Shown one piece after another: positions 38,101-53,100 of a stretch of 64,000 nt of DNA. The notes beneath the pieces were generated by a model, which was not told where the DNA came from, did not search any database, and saw only the letters and a list, made by a program, of their open reading frames with translations. This stretch comes from Stictocephala bisonia (Eukaryota; Arthropoda; Insecta; Hemiptera; Membracidae). The position numbers and the translations under genes are program-made. Each line of letters begins with the position of its first letter. The stretch's first letter is position 1. The DNA lies in assembly GCA_035578905.1 (NCBI GenBank), contig JAQJVL010000248.1, forward strand, positions 666,501 through 730,500, given 5' to 3'.

Positions 38101-41100
38101 CAGCATGTTAATACCATGTGGAAGAAATGTAATACGAGTCTTTACATATTAAAGTCGATAAAAGCCACCAGCATTACCACAACAACAAAAACAACTTATT
38201 TTGCTCTCTTTGAATCCCACATTTGATATGATATAGCTATCTGGAGAGGAACATCTTAAGAGAACCATCAACAAATTCTGCGTCTCCAGAAAAAAAGCAA
38301 TAAGGATTCTACATTGTCTGGGACCTGCAGAGGAGCCTTTATAGGTCTCAAAATTATGACGGTTATCTCCCTCTATTCGGGAAGTCATACTACTACGTGT
38401 AGATGGAAATAACTTACCATGAGTAGCAGACCAACATGACTACCACACCCGACATGCCACAAACTATCAATTACCAGCACACCATCTAACGCTGTACGAA
38501 AAGGAGCCATCATATACCAGGAAGAAGCTGTACAACCGACTACCAGCAGAGCTGAAGATTCTCACAGGAAGGAAGGAGCATCACTGAGTGACTGACTCAA
38601 AAACCTTTCTACACTCTAGAAGAATACCTGCACTGGGAAGATATATAAGAATAAAATCTTGTTTTAAATTCAAGAACACAATATGATCTGAAAACTGACA
38701 CTATACATTTGTCAAAGAAATTGTAGTAATAAAAAAAATTATCAGATCTTCAGTGTAACATTTAATGTTTTGTCATGTAAAATTGTTTTATGTTTACCAA
38801 ACTAAACTCTAGACTAGATCAATTAAGGTAGTTCATCATTTGAGACAACTAAATCTCATACAATGTTTACATTTTATGTGTTAATGGAAGTTTTTATGAA
38901 TCATATTTGCTTTATTTCTCTACAGCACACACGATATACAACATCAGGGGGAGTAGAAGTTGTTGAGTATTTGCTCACTTACCTGAGTAGGGGGTGAGAG
39001 GGTATAAAGCAGCTTAAATGTTAAATACGTAATAATGAAATGAAAAATGCCTTATTTATGTGGCGAAGTTAGGACTATTTAGTCCTCTCTACCACTTAAC
39101 CACACAAAGCATTGTTTAATAATGTAACAGCACTTAAACAATACTAGGAAAAAGATCAAACATGAGTATCTTAGATAGTACAATTTAATGTTTAAAATGT
39201 TCATATCAACATTATTTTAAATAAAATCATTAAATCCTGCCTAATGCTCCTTAACCCTTACGAATGTATCAGGACTTTTTTTAGGTAAAGTTGATCAGCT
39301 CCTTAAAATATGTTTGAATTCACTAAACATTCTGAAAAGACTAATTTAACTAGGGTTACTTACCCAATACCGTCAACGATTCTAGTGATGCTTAGTAATT
39401 GTTGATTACTATAGTTTCGACCTCATTGGGTCATTATCAAATCATACAAGACGTCAGTTTCACAATCTCACTTCTGACTTGAAGTTTGTCAATTGCATGT
39501 AGTTTAAATGTAATAATAAAACTGTTGACTTGTAACACATATTCACACATTCACATTAACACTTATACACATTCATATACTTTACATTTAGCACACTGAG
39601 TTTGGTATCGCAACGCCGGCCGGCAACAAGTTTTAATACGTGTCAGTGTGCTAAATGTAAAGTATATGAATGTGTATAAGTGTTAATGTGAATGTGTGAA
39701 TATGTGTTACAAGTCAACAGTTTTATTATTACATTTAAACTACTTGCAATTGACAAACTTCAAGTCAGAAGTGACATTGTGAAACTGACGTCTTGTATGA
39801 TTTGATAATGACCCAATGAGGTCGAAACTATAGTAATCAACAATTACTAAGCATCACTAGAATCGTTGACGGTATTGGGTAAGTAACCCTAGTTAAATTA
39901 GTTACTAAAACGATTCTGGAGGCAAAAAATATGAATAAATTCTGAAAAGAGTTCAAGTTTCTTTACAAGATATTGGTTAAATAATGGCTTACTAACCCTT
40001 AAAACAACACCAATATTAAATTTTAAGTGTAAAATAAGCCTTGCTTGATGGGGTATAAACCCTCAACCCACATAATGATATGCCTCATAATCATTTTTCA
40101 CTAAACTTTAATTTCTTGCCATTGGTAATGAACAACAATACAAAACGTTTACCATCACCATAGATTTTCAATAACTCTTAAAATTATGTCAATGAAAACA
40201 GAAAACTAATAAAAAAAGAAACATATAATAAAAGTTATAAAACTCATCATCTGACCTACAAAAGTATAAAATAAATATAAAAATCAAAATTAACATAATT
40301 GAATTTTTATTGCTGCTACTAATGATTAATAACTTAAGTAAGAATTGATTAAAAGTAAATTGATTGAAACAGCTGATTTGTAACCCTCTGAAATAAGTCA
40401 TTAAAAACATCAAAATTTGTAGTCAACTTCTTGTGTTTTTTATAAGCTACTGTTGAATTTTGTTAAAAAACTCAATGATTAAGGTCAAAATCAGGCTTGT
40501 TTATTACATGCTACACAAAAGTGCCTTTGATTAAAAAATATCCATTCAGAGATTGCTTTAGAAACTCAGTAACAAAAAGATTCATATACTCTTTTAATTA
40601 TATAAATGCTTCTCTTAATAATCCATTTGAAATTTTGCTCCTGTTCCGTTAATTCACTACCAGCCCTTTCGTTGTGTTTCTGTTTATTCACTACTTCTAA
40701 CAACTTTTGTTAAATTTTGAAAATATTTTGTAATCTTCATTCCGGTTTGATTTTGTCCCTCTAGTGTCTTATTCGTTAGTGATAAACATAACTAACCGTG
40801 CGGCTGTGAGCAAAGTGGTGGTGAATTAACGGAAAAGAGCTAGGTGGTGAATTTTCACTTAGGACTAGAAGAAAATATATTATGTGTGTTAAAATCTTCA
40901 AATATAGGCTTTTAAAATAAGTCTTACAGGAGGACAGGAGCAAACAGGCCGGTGATTGTTAACGATACAGTTGGCAGTTGAGGCACAGACACCAGTAGCA
41001 CATGCAGATACGCAGTGAAAGTTCTGGCAACTCTGTGAGGGGGAGCAGTCGTAGTCACTGTCACATTCATGCCGGCAGCCCTTGAGGGGAGACCCTATAT

Positions 41101-44100
41101 AGCCCGGGAGACAAGTGCAAGTTGGGGTATTGTTGATCACGTCACACTTGGTGTTTTGTCCACAGGGAGATGGATGGCAAAGTTCCTCTGTGGAAAAGAC
41201 GCAATATAAGAAAAACAATCATATAATCCAGGAAAATGTTTGTATGTATTCAATGGAAATACTTTTAAACATCACCTAGGATGAATATTTAAAGCACGGA
41301 AATGTTATTTTATCATTAGTCCTTATTGAAAAATTCTCAAAGTAGAATTTTGATTTCTCCACCAACCTATGGATTTTAACAATTGTTTCAAAGTATAAGT
41401 TGTTTGATTTTTTTCTGTTTTGGGATTAACATAGTCATTTATTTTAAACTATATGGCAGCAAAAATATCACACATCTCTAAAAGATCTATTATTTTCCTT
41501 CCAGTGGTTTCACCATACAGAGCATTATATAGGAAAATTATGAAATGTGAGGAACATTGGTTTTGATAATTTTGGACGATTTTAGTTATATTCAGAGGTA
41601 ACATTCTTTAACTAAAATTAATAAAATTTTGTAGAAAATTAAACTAATTATTCTTTAATTTTTAACATTGTATTGTTGCCCTCAGGAGTGCAGACCATGA
41701 AATTCTGTTTGCAGCGGTCAACTCTTCCTTAGAACTGAATTTTAAATTAATCTTTCGTAATGTGTTCATGTTTAAATGTTTAATTTATTTGTGACGAAAT
41801 TTGTTAAACATTGACTGCTACAAACTGAATGTCGTATTCTGGATGTGAAGATGAGGTTTTCTCGAAACTCAAGTAGTCCCACCTGGATTCTATAGATGTG
41901 ATTGGCAAAGGTACTGTAGCCTATAGGAATAGGTACCCACTGTTCTGTTGGGGTTGTGCACGCTGCACAATAAAAATAAAGTATTGTGTAAGTCTACCAT
42001 ACACGTACTGTGGTACTGACCCACTCGCCCACCCATACACGTACTGTGGTATTAACCCACCCTCCCACCTGTACACGTAATGTGGTACTGACCCTCCCGC
42101 CCACCCATACACGTCCTGTGGTATTGACCCCCACACGTACAATGGCATTGACCCTCCCACCCATCCAGATACATACAGTGGTGATGACCCTTCCACCCCC
42201 ACAAATATAGTGGTATTGACCCTCCCACCCACCCAGATATATACAGTGGTGATTTTTCATAGTAATTTATATGAATAATTACTATGAAATATCATAGTAA
42301 TTATTCATATAAATCTGAACTGAAAAACAGTCAGTTTAAACATTTATTGTGTTTACTGATGTTTTTAATAGTATAGTAATAAAATATTTACATGTGCTTT
42401 GATGTCTCAGCTGAAGACTAAATTTAAAATAATTTATGTGGCATATGAGATCCTTCATAAGCCACATAAGTAGATATAGAACAGGTAACTTTGACGTCAC
42501 AACAGTGATGTTATATGAATTATATCTTAAATAAAAAATTATTCTGTAATTACAAGCCATATAATACTTAACAGTTCTCCGTGCCGTAGTTGTTGATTGT
42601 TGCTTATTGATTATACTATTTATTGTTTAAATTCCATGCTCAAACAAAGCCAATAATTTAATTTCTGAGCTCTCCAGATACCTGGGGCTGGTTTGGGTCA
42701 TCCCTCCACTGTTACAGCTGTTTCATTGTTGCCTCAGCTACTGTACTTCATAATATTTGTATCAATAATTCCATATTTTCATTGTCATATTTCAAAAGTT
42801 CATATATAACTATGAAAAATAACACCAAACTCATATTGTTATATTTAACAACTCCTTGGCTGACGTAGCATGTTCATTATTCCCATAAGTACACATAAGA
42901 TAATCACAAACGAAAAAGTTAATTACAGCACAATAAAAGTGTATCGGAGAGCCAACAATTAGGAGACTACAAGTCCAGCAGTACATCAACGTCAACGTTG
43001 AAGTACTTGAATGCGTATTGACCCACCCGCCCATCCACACACAAACATTGGTATTGACCCACCCACCTGCCCATATACGAACAGTGTTACTGACCCACCC
43101 ACACACAAACATTGGTATTGACCCACCCGCCCGCCCATACACGAACAGTGTTACTGACCCACCCGCCCACCCACACACGTACAGTACAGTGGTATTGGCC
43201 CACCTGCCCGCCCCTACACGTACAGTGGAACTTAGGACACATGTACATTATCATTGGTGATGACCCAACCTGCCCACCCATACACGTACATTGGCATTGA
43301 CCCACTTGCCCACCCATACACGTACAGTGGTATTGACCCACCCGCCCACCCATACACCTACAGTGGTATTGACCCACCCGCTTACCCATACATGTAGAGT
43401 GGTATTGACCCACCCGCCCACCCATACACGTACAGTGGACACGTTAGGGGACACATGTCAAATAAAAGTAAAATCATAAAAAACTGAATCAAAGAAAAAC
43501 GTTTGGACGTATGAGGTCTATACTAAATACCACCCTCAGAACCTCAGGACTGTCCAAAATGGAATTCCAGTAATTATTTTATTTTTTGAAATACTATGAT
43601 AACTCATAACTGTTTCAGTTTTGAGATTCGAGTAAAGAAAGTTATTATTATGTGTCATATATGCCTACTCATCATGACAAAGAAAATAATGAAATTATTA
43701 ATAAGATAAAAAATGGCAAAGTCCAGTGGTGGTGTAAGTAACTGAAATCAGTGGGACATCTGTGGATGGTTGTGAAAGTGAAGGGATGACCAGGTACTTG
43801 GCAAGCACTTGAAGATTCCATATAATATTAAAATAGAATATTTCATATTTTAAGAACTCTAATGGAATATTTTAAGAACTATAAACAAACACCTTGTTAC
43901 AAGACCCATTATTTTAGGGGTTTGAAGATGAAGCTGAGGAATAGCTGTTGTATACAAGGATCAATGAAGAACTGTGTTGTTCAGAGGCTGAGCTTATTTC
44001 TGACTAAATATTTAATTATTCCTTAGTATGGTTATTGTAAATACAACATAAAGAGAATTATGTTGTATGAACAATATTTATAAATTGTTTAAAACTAAGT

Positions 44101-47100
44101 TACAATCAAATATAACTCCTTTGTCAGTTTAAATTGTTGTCATTTACCACATAATACTGATTTACAGAACAATTTAAAGTAAAAAAATTTTGTTTTTTTA
44201 AAGTTTGTATGTAATATCAAAATACCAACTAAAGGAACTTTTTCTGGATAAAATTTTATTTGTACATTAAATGATATATTTTTCTATAGAATCATTAAAC
44301 ACCTACATTTGAAAAAGAACTTACGAGGGTCCATAAGCTGACATGAAGAGAAGGGATCGCCCTTATACTGAGCAGGGCAACTGCACACGGGGACGTGATT
44401 ACGTACCCGGCAGTCTGCATTAACTCCACATGCACCTGCGCACACGTCTACACATTGATAGTCCTTACAAGCACGGCTCTGCGGGCAATCGTTGCTATCT
44501 GAAAAACCCCAACTATGAAAAGTTTACAGTTATGACTTAATATTTTCTAAAAATACAGGTGCACTATTAAAATAAATTGCATTTGTTGTTGTGAAGTAGA
44601 TTTAACGAGATTTGTTTGTATTATTCAATTCCTAGAAAAAGCAGTTTTGTTGTATGTTAACTATACGTACCTTGACATTCTCCCCTTTGGCAATATGACA
44701 AGGGGTTACCCCAGTGGCCAGGAAGGCAGGAGCAGACTGGTCGTCCACTGGACACGTAGCACTGAGTGTTCTGTCCACAAGGGTTAGGGGAGCATGGGTT
44801 GCCCTCTCCCATCCCTAAAACAAATCTTACATTAACCCTAGTTTATGTAATGTATATTTAATAGTAACACCTTACTAACACAACAATGGTGGGTTAATGC
44901 CAGATAACTTGAGTACCATCGTCTACCCTGGGAGCTAAATCTGGGAGTTCAGGTTCCGGAAGCAAGTAGCGTACCTTTTGACCACTGGATATAGGCTTCC
45001 TGCAAACTTGAAAAGGTTAAAAAGGCATGGTTATCTCAATTAACAAGATCGTAAGACTAATAATAACTAATTTAAAAATTGAAATGCAAAACATTAAAAT
45101 ATAAACAAGGACATGTCAAATAAAAGTAAAATCATAAAAAATTTAATCAAAGAAAAACGTTTGGACATATGAGGTCTATACTAAATACTACCCTCAGAAT
45201 CTCAGGACTGTCCATAATAGAATTCCAGCAATTTTAAAATTTTTTGAAATACTATGATACCTCATAACTGTTCAAGTTTTGAGATTCGAGTAAAGAAAGT
45301 TATTATTATGTGTTAACGTCTGTCAAAGTTGTATAATTGTTTTACAAGATAGTTTAATTAGATAAAATCATAAGACAGTTGTGGACCAGAATTTCAAATT
45401 TTGTAAGACTGGTCTGCTTGTGGCTTTAGGCCTACCGTTGTTGAGAGCTTTCATTTTGAAGAGTAAAAGTCTCGTTACAAATTAGTTCTAAATGATAAAC
45501 TCAAAGATCGGGATTCCATATTCTACAATACTTCTGTGGCTACATTCCTCATTGCCCTTATTTCTATCAGTACCAAAAAGTGTTGACTGTCACTCGATTT
45601 GAAGAGTCCAAAACTGAAGTGCTTAAGTCTATTTTATAATCTCGATAACAGGTGGCTGACTATTTTCTAAACAATTTGTTTTTATTTGTAGAAAATAATT
45701 TATGTTGTCCTAAAGCTATTCTTATCGTAATGATAATGTTAGTATGTAAAATCCCACTGATTTATTCTGAATGTAAGAGTCCTCAGCAATTACCAGTAGG
45801 GCTCAAAGGCCTCAAAGGTAAACAATAGAAAATAATAAAACAAAATCTTAGCAAATTTGTGCAGTTAGTGGTGAAGATACGCATGTTCACCTGTTCATAA
45901 ATTGTTTCATTGTCACTGTTTTCCAGTAATGTTGAAGAAAACAACTTTAGAACAGCTTCTTATTCTAGGTTCCAAAATATTCACTTATTTATCCAAAAAT
46001 AATCTCACAGAAAATGTCTACTTTATTTATTTATTTGTTTACGGCAATACACCATTACACAATTTTTAATAGATTCAGTTGTTGAAATTTGCCCTGCTTG
46101 ATAGGATGCCCAGACAAACTAGCGTATTCAAGTACAGGGCGCACGAGGGAAGTGTAGAGAGCTCTAATCGTGTTCGCAGAGAAGCCCTGACGATTCACAC
46201 GGCCAATAAGTCCAAGCTGCATTATTGACAATATTGTTGATATGGTTGCCAAATTCGAGGGATGAGTTCAAAAGAATGCTGAGATCCGGAACTGTGTTAA
46301 CTCTTTTAAGGGCACCATCCTAGAGCATGTGATCAAACTGCAGAATACTTCGAGCTCTGGAGAAAGAGATAGACACTTGGCGGGATTAAGTTCCATTCCA
46401 TTCAACAGACACTAATCTAGGATCTTCGCCAAATCACTCTGCAGTACCAGGTGCTGAGAATTGGATAATAATTCCATTAAAATCTTTACGTCTTCTGCAA
46501 ATATAAAAAATTGGCTATCTAGGGAGTTGCCAATATTATTAATTAAGAGACTAAATAAGAAAGGTCCAAGATGAGATCCTTGAGGGACACAGGATACAAC
46601 GGAAATTGGTCTTGAAGTACTTGATGAATATTTGACCTGCAGAGTATGATTGATCAAATAGCTCTCAAACCATGCAATCAATGAACCAGCAACCCCTAGA
46701 GCCTTGAGCTTTCCTAAAAGTTGCAAGTGGCCAACCGTGTCAAATGCTTTACTGATATCAAGGTAAATACAGTCCACTTGATTACCTCGAAAGAAGCAGA
46801 ATTGATCTTGCTTGTGAAGGCAACCAGATTAGTCTTAGCAGATCTGCCTCCCTGGAAACTGTGTTGTTCAGATAATAATACTTTTAAAGGCGTGGATCAT
46901 TGTCTCCAGTTCAACTTTCTCGAACAATTTGGCCAGGGAAGACTGAATGATTATGGGTCTGTAATTTTTTATATCAGACCGTCCTCCCGATTTATGGAGA
47001 GGCACCAAGTAGCCAGATTTTAGATTATTTAACTTACTATATATTTTCCCTCTATTTTTTTTTGTATTTTGTTCTTTCGAGACCAGGTCATTACTTGTTT

Positions 47101-50100
47101 AGTTTGGGAAAAAAGATGCTCTTGAAAAAAAATTAAGCTGTCATATAAAGCTGATCACTACGTTAAATTATGAACTTTGCATGTTTCTGTTTGTTGTTCT
47201 AATTTTAGATTCATTAAAGTAGTTATGTCAAAATCATTAGTTTATAAGTAGCTTTTAAGCTTATTCATTTTAGTTGTACAAAGTTAAACTATATAAAGTA
47301 AATTATTACCAACTAGATTATTATAAAAAAACCAATCGGTCACTTAAAGATAAATCATACCTATAGGCAATCTATGCATCACACAATTTCAAGGATCCCT
47401 AAAGACATTTTACAAAATATTTAAATAGGGAACACCCCAGCATGCTTTGTGTGCCAACCCCAACGCTCGCAGTGCTTGATACACTCTGGCCTTCGGCCTT
47501 GGCATTTGACTTTTGACAACAAATAATAGTAGATTGACTGTATAACGTAAAATCACAATATTAAATTTATTTACAGTATCTCACTTACACTACTTGCCTT
47601 GCTACCTATTTATTAGTATAAATACCCAATGGTATCAAATGTGTTCATTGAATTTGTTTTTGTTAAACAGCCGAAGATTAAAATCTCAACACCTTAATAG
47701 TATAATGTCAAACATACAAAATAAACTTGTTTATTTATGTTCCATTGTATCATCAACTTATGATTATAAATAAAACTTATTAAAAATAAAACAGCTGTTT
47801 AAATTTACTAACATTAACCCAATATTATCCTTAGGGAACAATAATTAAGGGGTGGTTTCTACACCTTAGGAGTATTTTATTAAGATGAAAATAGTTTAGT
47901 TGTCCTATTTAAGACCTAAAGTAACAGTGAACAAAATTTCAGCTCTCTACCTATGTGGAAGTTGGAGAATTAGTGATGAGTGAGCCAGCCTAGGTTTTGC
48001 ATTTTATAGATATAGAAAACTAATTGAAAAAAAACTGATTTCTTAAGATACTTGCACTCTTAAGATATTTCAATGATAATCATATTTCAAATAATAAGAT
48101 ATTCCCAAAATATATCAGTCTTATTAAAAGCATCGTAATTTCATTGGCATGAATTTAAATTTAATCAATCAATCAATCGTCTTTATTATGATTTCTTGGG
48201 GAAATACAATTGAGTCATATTACTAGAAGTTACATACAAATTATATGCAGTCAAAATCAGTCAGAATGAGTAAAAGCTTTTTAAAAAATTAAGAATAATA
48301 CAATATATAAGATAACATTTTTACATCAAATAGTGCAAACTAATACTAGGTATAAATTATACAACAAAAATGTTGAATTATACAAATTCAACTTGTCAAC
48401 TTTGAGTTTAGAGAGTCACAGTTGGTTGTTGCCCTCAGCATTCCTCCAGTCATAGAACTCCGCCAGAGTATAGAAGAAGTATTTGAGAAGCCAGTCTATC
48501 AATGCTGTTTTCAAGGTAGTCAGGGGAAGCCTCCTCAGATGTTCTGACAGCAAGTTAAAGAATTTTGCTCCCCTGTATGATGGCTTCTTCTCGAACAGGC
48601 TGAGGTGATGTGCTGGGAGAGCAAAGTTTTGTCGGTTTCTTGTGTTGTATTGATGTTGGTCAATAAGTTTAGATTGATCAGTGATGACTGTGTGCAATGT
48701 ACATTGGAATATGTATAGAGACGCTACTTTAAGTATTTGTAGTTCATTAAAAGCCTCTCTGCAGCTGTCCATTTGTGATAGCCCTGTCAAAACTCTGATC
48801 GCTCGCTTTTGTGTCACCAAAACTCTCTGCATGTTCATAACTCCTGTTCCATCCCAGACTATCAAACCGTATCTGAGGTTTGATTTGAATAAGGCATGAT
48901 ATGCGACCATTGCCGTTTCTTTAGTGCTGATCTGCTTCATTCGTCTGATGACATATACACTGGAGCTAAGTTTTGAGCATGTCGACTTGAGAATTCCAAG
49001 AGAGCTTGTTATCCACAGTTACGCCCAGGTATTTGGCTGAGTTTGTTTTTTCAATTTCCAGAGGTCCTTCAAAGTTGTCTTTCTTTGTTGAAAAGATTAT
49101 TTGTTGAGTTTTCTTTTCATTGAGGATTAGGTCATTAGATTGGCAGTACTGTTTGACCCTACTCATTGCTGTAAGAGCTTTATTGTCAAGGTTATCTTTA
49201 TGTTTATCAGCAAGAATAAGAGTTGAGTCATCAGCATACATAACCATGTCACATAGATCTTGTAACGAACTTGAGAAATCATTAGTCAGAAGTATGAATA
49301 GCATTGGTCCAAGGACCGAGCCCTGTGGCACTCCTCTTGTGATTGGTAAGGGCTGAGACTGTATCTTGTGTACTCTATTTGAGTCTCTTACCGTTAGTTC
49401 CACCACTTGTTTCCTGCCATTAAGGTAGCTCCTGAACCAGTCTGATTCACTTCCCTTCACACCAAGGCATTCTAGCTTTTTTATAATTAGTTCATGCCCC
49501 AGGCAGTCGAAGGCTTTATTGAAATCAAGGAGAACACCCGTTACAGTACTTCCTTGCTCCAGCTTATTAATGACAGTTTCTATGAACTGAACTATTGCGG
49601 TTGTTGTTGATTTGCCTTTTGTAAAGCCATGTTGGTGAGGAGAAAAGAGATTATTGCCTTGTGGATGTTCTAGTAGTCGTTTGGAGAATGTTGATGTTAG
49701 TACTATGGGTCGATAATTAATTGCTTCCAAAAATGACCCGCTTTTATATTTTGGGTAGACTTTAGATGTTTTTAGGCTGTTGGGGAAGTATCCTTGTGCA
49801 AAAGACTTGTTTGCTATGTAGGCAAGTGGTGGAATGATTTCTTCTTTGCATGATTTTATTAGCTTAGAAGTGACCTCATCGGTGCCTGCTGATGTTTTTG
49901 CTTTCAGTTGGTCAATAATTGTGGCTATTTCTTTATGATTTGTTTCCGTGAGCTTAAATCTCGTTACTGTGTTGCTATTTATATTTAGCTGCACTCTTTT
50001 ATTTTGAAAGCCATATTCAGCCAGTGTCCTTTCAGCAGTTGTTACAAAGAATTTGTTGAGGTGGTTGGCTATTTTATCTTGACATGTGATGATTTCTCCC

Positions 50101-53100
50101 TCTATATGTAATGATAATTTATTGCTTTGTGAGCTCTTTGATTTACTTTCATTGTTAATTACATTCCACAAAGATTTGCTTTTATTTTCTGCTTTTTCTA
50201 TGAGCTTGGAATTATCTTGTTTTCTGAGGCTTTTTAGGTAAAGGTCATATGACATTTTTCTTCTCACTGTTTCTTCTTTATCTTCTTGCTTTCCACTTAG
50301 GAGTTGTTTATTTAAGGCCTTTAGGTATTCTTCCTTAAGTTTGTTACTATGAGAGTCCCATACCTTTTTGGGAGTTGACCTCTTTTTTATAGTAACAAAA
50401 GGGCAGGCAGTATTTAAGGCAACTTGGAATATGGAATTATAAGTGTCATAAGCACTATCTACACTACACTGTTTCATTACTGAAACCCAGTTTTGCATCT
50501 GGAGTAAGTACTTCAGGTGTGCTACTGTATCTTCATTTATACGTCTCCTCCTTTCTGTTGGTGGTGTACTTCTTTTTGTTACCAGTTTGATGCTACAAGT
50601 CTGTGCTGTATGGTCTGACAGACCAGTTGTCATTATAGTAAAAGTGATGTTTTCATCATCAATATTGGTGCAAATACAGTCTATGGAGGTCTTACTGTGC
50701 TCTGTAGTTCTTGTCGGTGGCAGTTCAAGCCTTCTTATGCCATACGTTGATAGAGCCTCATTCACAGCTTTTGTTTTATCATTGTTTACCAATCCGTCAA
50801 CATTTATGTCGCCCATTATAAGCATTGGTGAGTTTGATGTTGGTGCTTTGTCTATTTCTCCTGATAGGATGTTAATTGCATTTTCAAGGTTACCAGATGG
50901 TGGCCTGTAGACTCCCATTATGTGTAATTCTGTTTTGTTTATTTTCAACATGTAAAGAGCTGTCTCGCATGTTAGTTCAGTTGTTGGATCTGATGTGGAT
51001 ACCAAAACAACGTTACTTCCCAACGTTTTTGTTGCAAATGCAGCAACTCCACCTTTTCTATGAGTACTTCGTGAGAAGCCACCTGTAAGGTTGTAGTCAG
51101 GAATTCTGGTGTTCATCAAGTTGTCACATTCGAGTCCATGCTCTGTCAAAAGAAGTATGTCAGATTTGACAGTATCCAGAAAGTGAGCTAGTCTTTCAAT
51201 TTTATTTGCTAAACCATCAATGTTTTGATGAGTTATAAGCAGTTCTTTGTTTTTTTCCGCTTTTGTTTCCTTTCGGAGTTTATGTACACTTTGGTTTTGA
51301 AAAGTGCTGGTTTGTGTCTGCCTCTTGTCTTCTGAGTATGGCCTAAAAAAGGTGACTTATTTTGTCTAGTACTTTTTTGTATTGTGTCTGTTGTCATGTT
51401 CTTGTTTATTATGTTTATCGGGGTCCTATTTTTTCTTCCCAAGGCTGTGTATGTTTGGCTTTTTACAGCCAGATGCTCTTCAACAAAAATCTCTTCTATG
51501 AGGGAATTACTGATTTCTATGGTGTTTAGGTCTTGAAGTTTTTCTTTGTTAAGAAGCAATTAATTCTTTCTTTGGGTAAACTGGTAAAACTGCTTTAGAT
51601 CCATCTGAGTGCATGTGTATTTTAGGTTTTACAACAATAATCTGGATTTGTGGTTGGTGATTGCACATCAGTTTTAGATGTATGGACTGAAGATGGGGGC
51701 TGACAAGTCATTACATCACTATCTGGTTCTGTTAATGTTAAAGTCAGCTCTTCTAATGTCGAATGTTGTAAAGAGTTATAAGGATCCTTTTCTGAGGTAG
51801 GTTTCACATTTTTTGAGTGTAGAAAGGAGGTGCAACCAATATTTGAATTTATAACCGTATTGTCTGTGTCACCAAGTTCTTGTTGTTTTAAGGGACTTAC
51901 AAGTGAGTTCTTGAAGTGGGTCACCTTATTGTTTGTTTTCGAGGTGGTGCGGTGCAGTTTCATCTGTACATGTTTATTTTTGTTTAATTTTTTTGTCACA
52001 ACAAAAACATTTTGTCTTGTCATGTTTTTAGACCATGTTTTCTTTTCTGTCTTTAATTATTATAAAAATTAATAATCAGGAGTAAAATTAAATAATACCA
52101 AAAAGAACCAGTTAATAAAACAATGTTTTTTTATTTAATTTATACAATGAAATAGATATGTGAATTATCACATATAAAAATTCATTGAAGTTTAATTTTG
52201 TTTATTTCTAATACTTTAATTTCATTTTAACAAATTAAATTTTTTCCGTTTGAAAGCCAATTTTTGAACACCAGAGCTGGTATAATATTAAATTTAAGTT
52301 AGTAAGTTATGGTCTACAATTAAAATATTTTAGTTGTAATAACTGTCTTACCAGTGACTTGAGTCAGCGAGACTGCACAAAAGGCGAATAGTGTCCACAT
52401 CTGCAACAAAACAGATCAACTTGTGTTTAGCAATCTTAATAAAGATTACCTTCTAATTTAATATATCAAAATATAATTAAGTAATTGAATAAAATATGCG
52501 GAATCAGACAAATATAATAAGCTATTTTAGCTGGCTAGTCCAAATTTAGATATCCTTAAAACTAACTAAAAACCTAAACATTTTGTTTTCCCTTTAGTAC
52601 TGGCGGAACAATTAGTCTGGGCGCGTGATAGTGTTGCTACTAACCATATTACTAACAAGTATTATAATAATAAACTTCAGCTGATAGTAATAAAAGATAT
52701 TTAACTCTTCTTCAGGACTACTGTTTGAGTATGCTAATGTTTTAATAAAAGAGCCCCCTCCTCACTCCTCACCTATGTCCAGCTGTCACTGGCCGTGCTC
52801 AGACTAATTGTTCAGTCAGTAAGTATTGGTGTTATCTCACTTTTGTTTAGTTAAAGGTTTAGGAACTCTTAAAACCAAAAGTTTCCATTCTTGCTTGAGA
52901 GTCGGCACTGGTGGCGCAGTGCTGTAACTCAGCTACTTGGGGACAAAGTGTTTGGGAGATTGTAGGCGATAGGTTGGATGCTCAGTTCTCTTAATAAGTC
53001 GGTCCTCTTATTAATCGGCATGGCATCCGCTTGATGGTTGCTATTGGCGTGGACACTACTAGGGGTGCTGATACTAGGCGTAGACTTCTCTGGGGTGTCC

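Larger units (their letters stand above)
48160..52030 (-). mobile_element. Non-LTR retrotransposon, nearly full length
   Basis: ORF2 (endonuclease plus RT) lies at 48416-51250, with an upstream ORF1-like region at 51233-52023. The 3' end on the - strand has AATAAA followed by a short GATT tandem (48162-48178), as in elements that end in microsatellite-like tails rather than long poly(A). It lies in intron 2 of the EGF/DPY gene, in the same orientation as the host transcript. It could be of CR1, RTE or Jockey relation; I cannot decide by eye. Confidence 0.88.
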
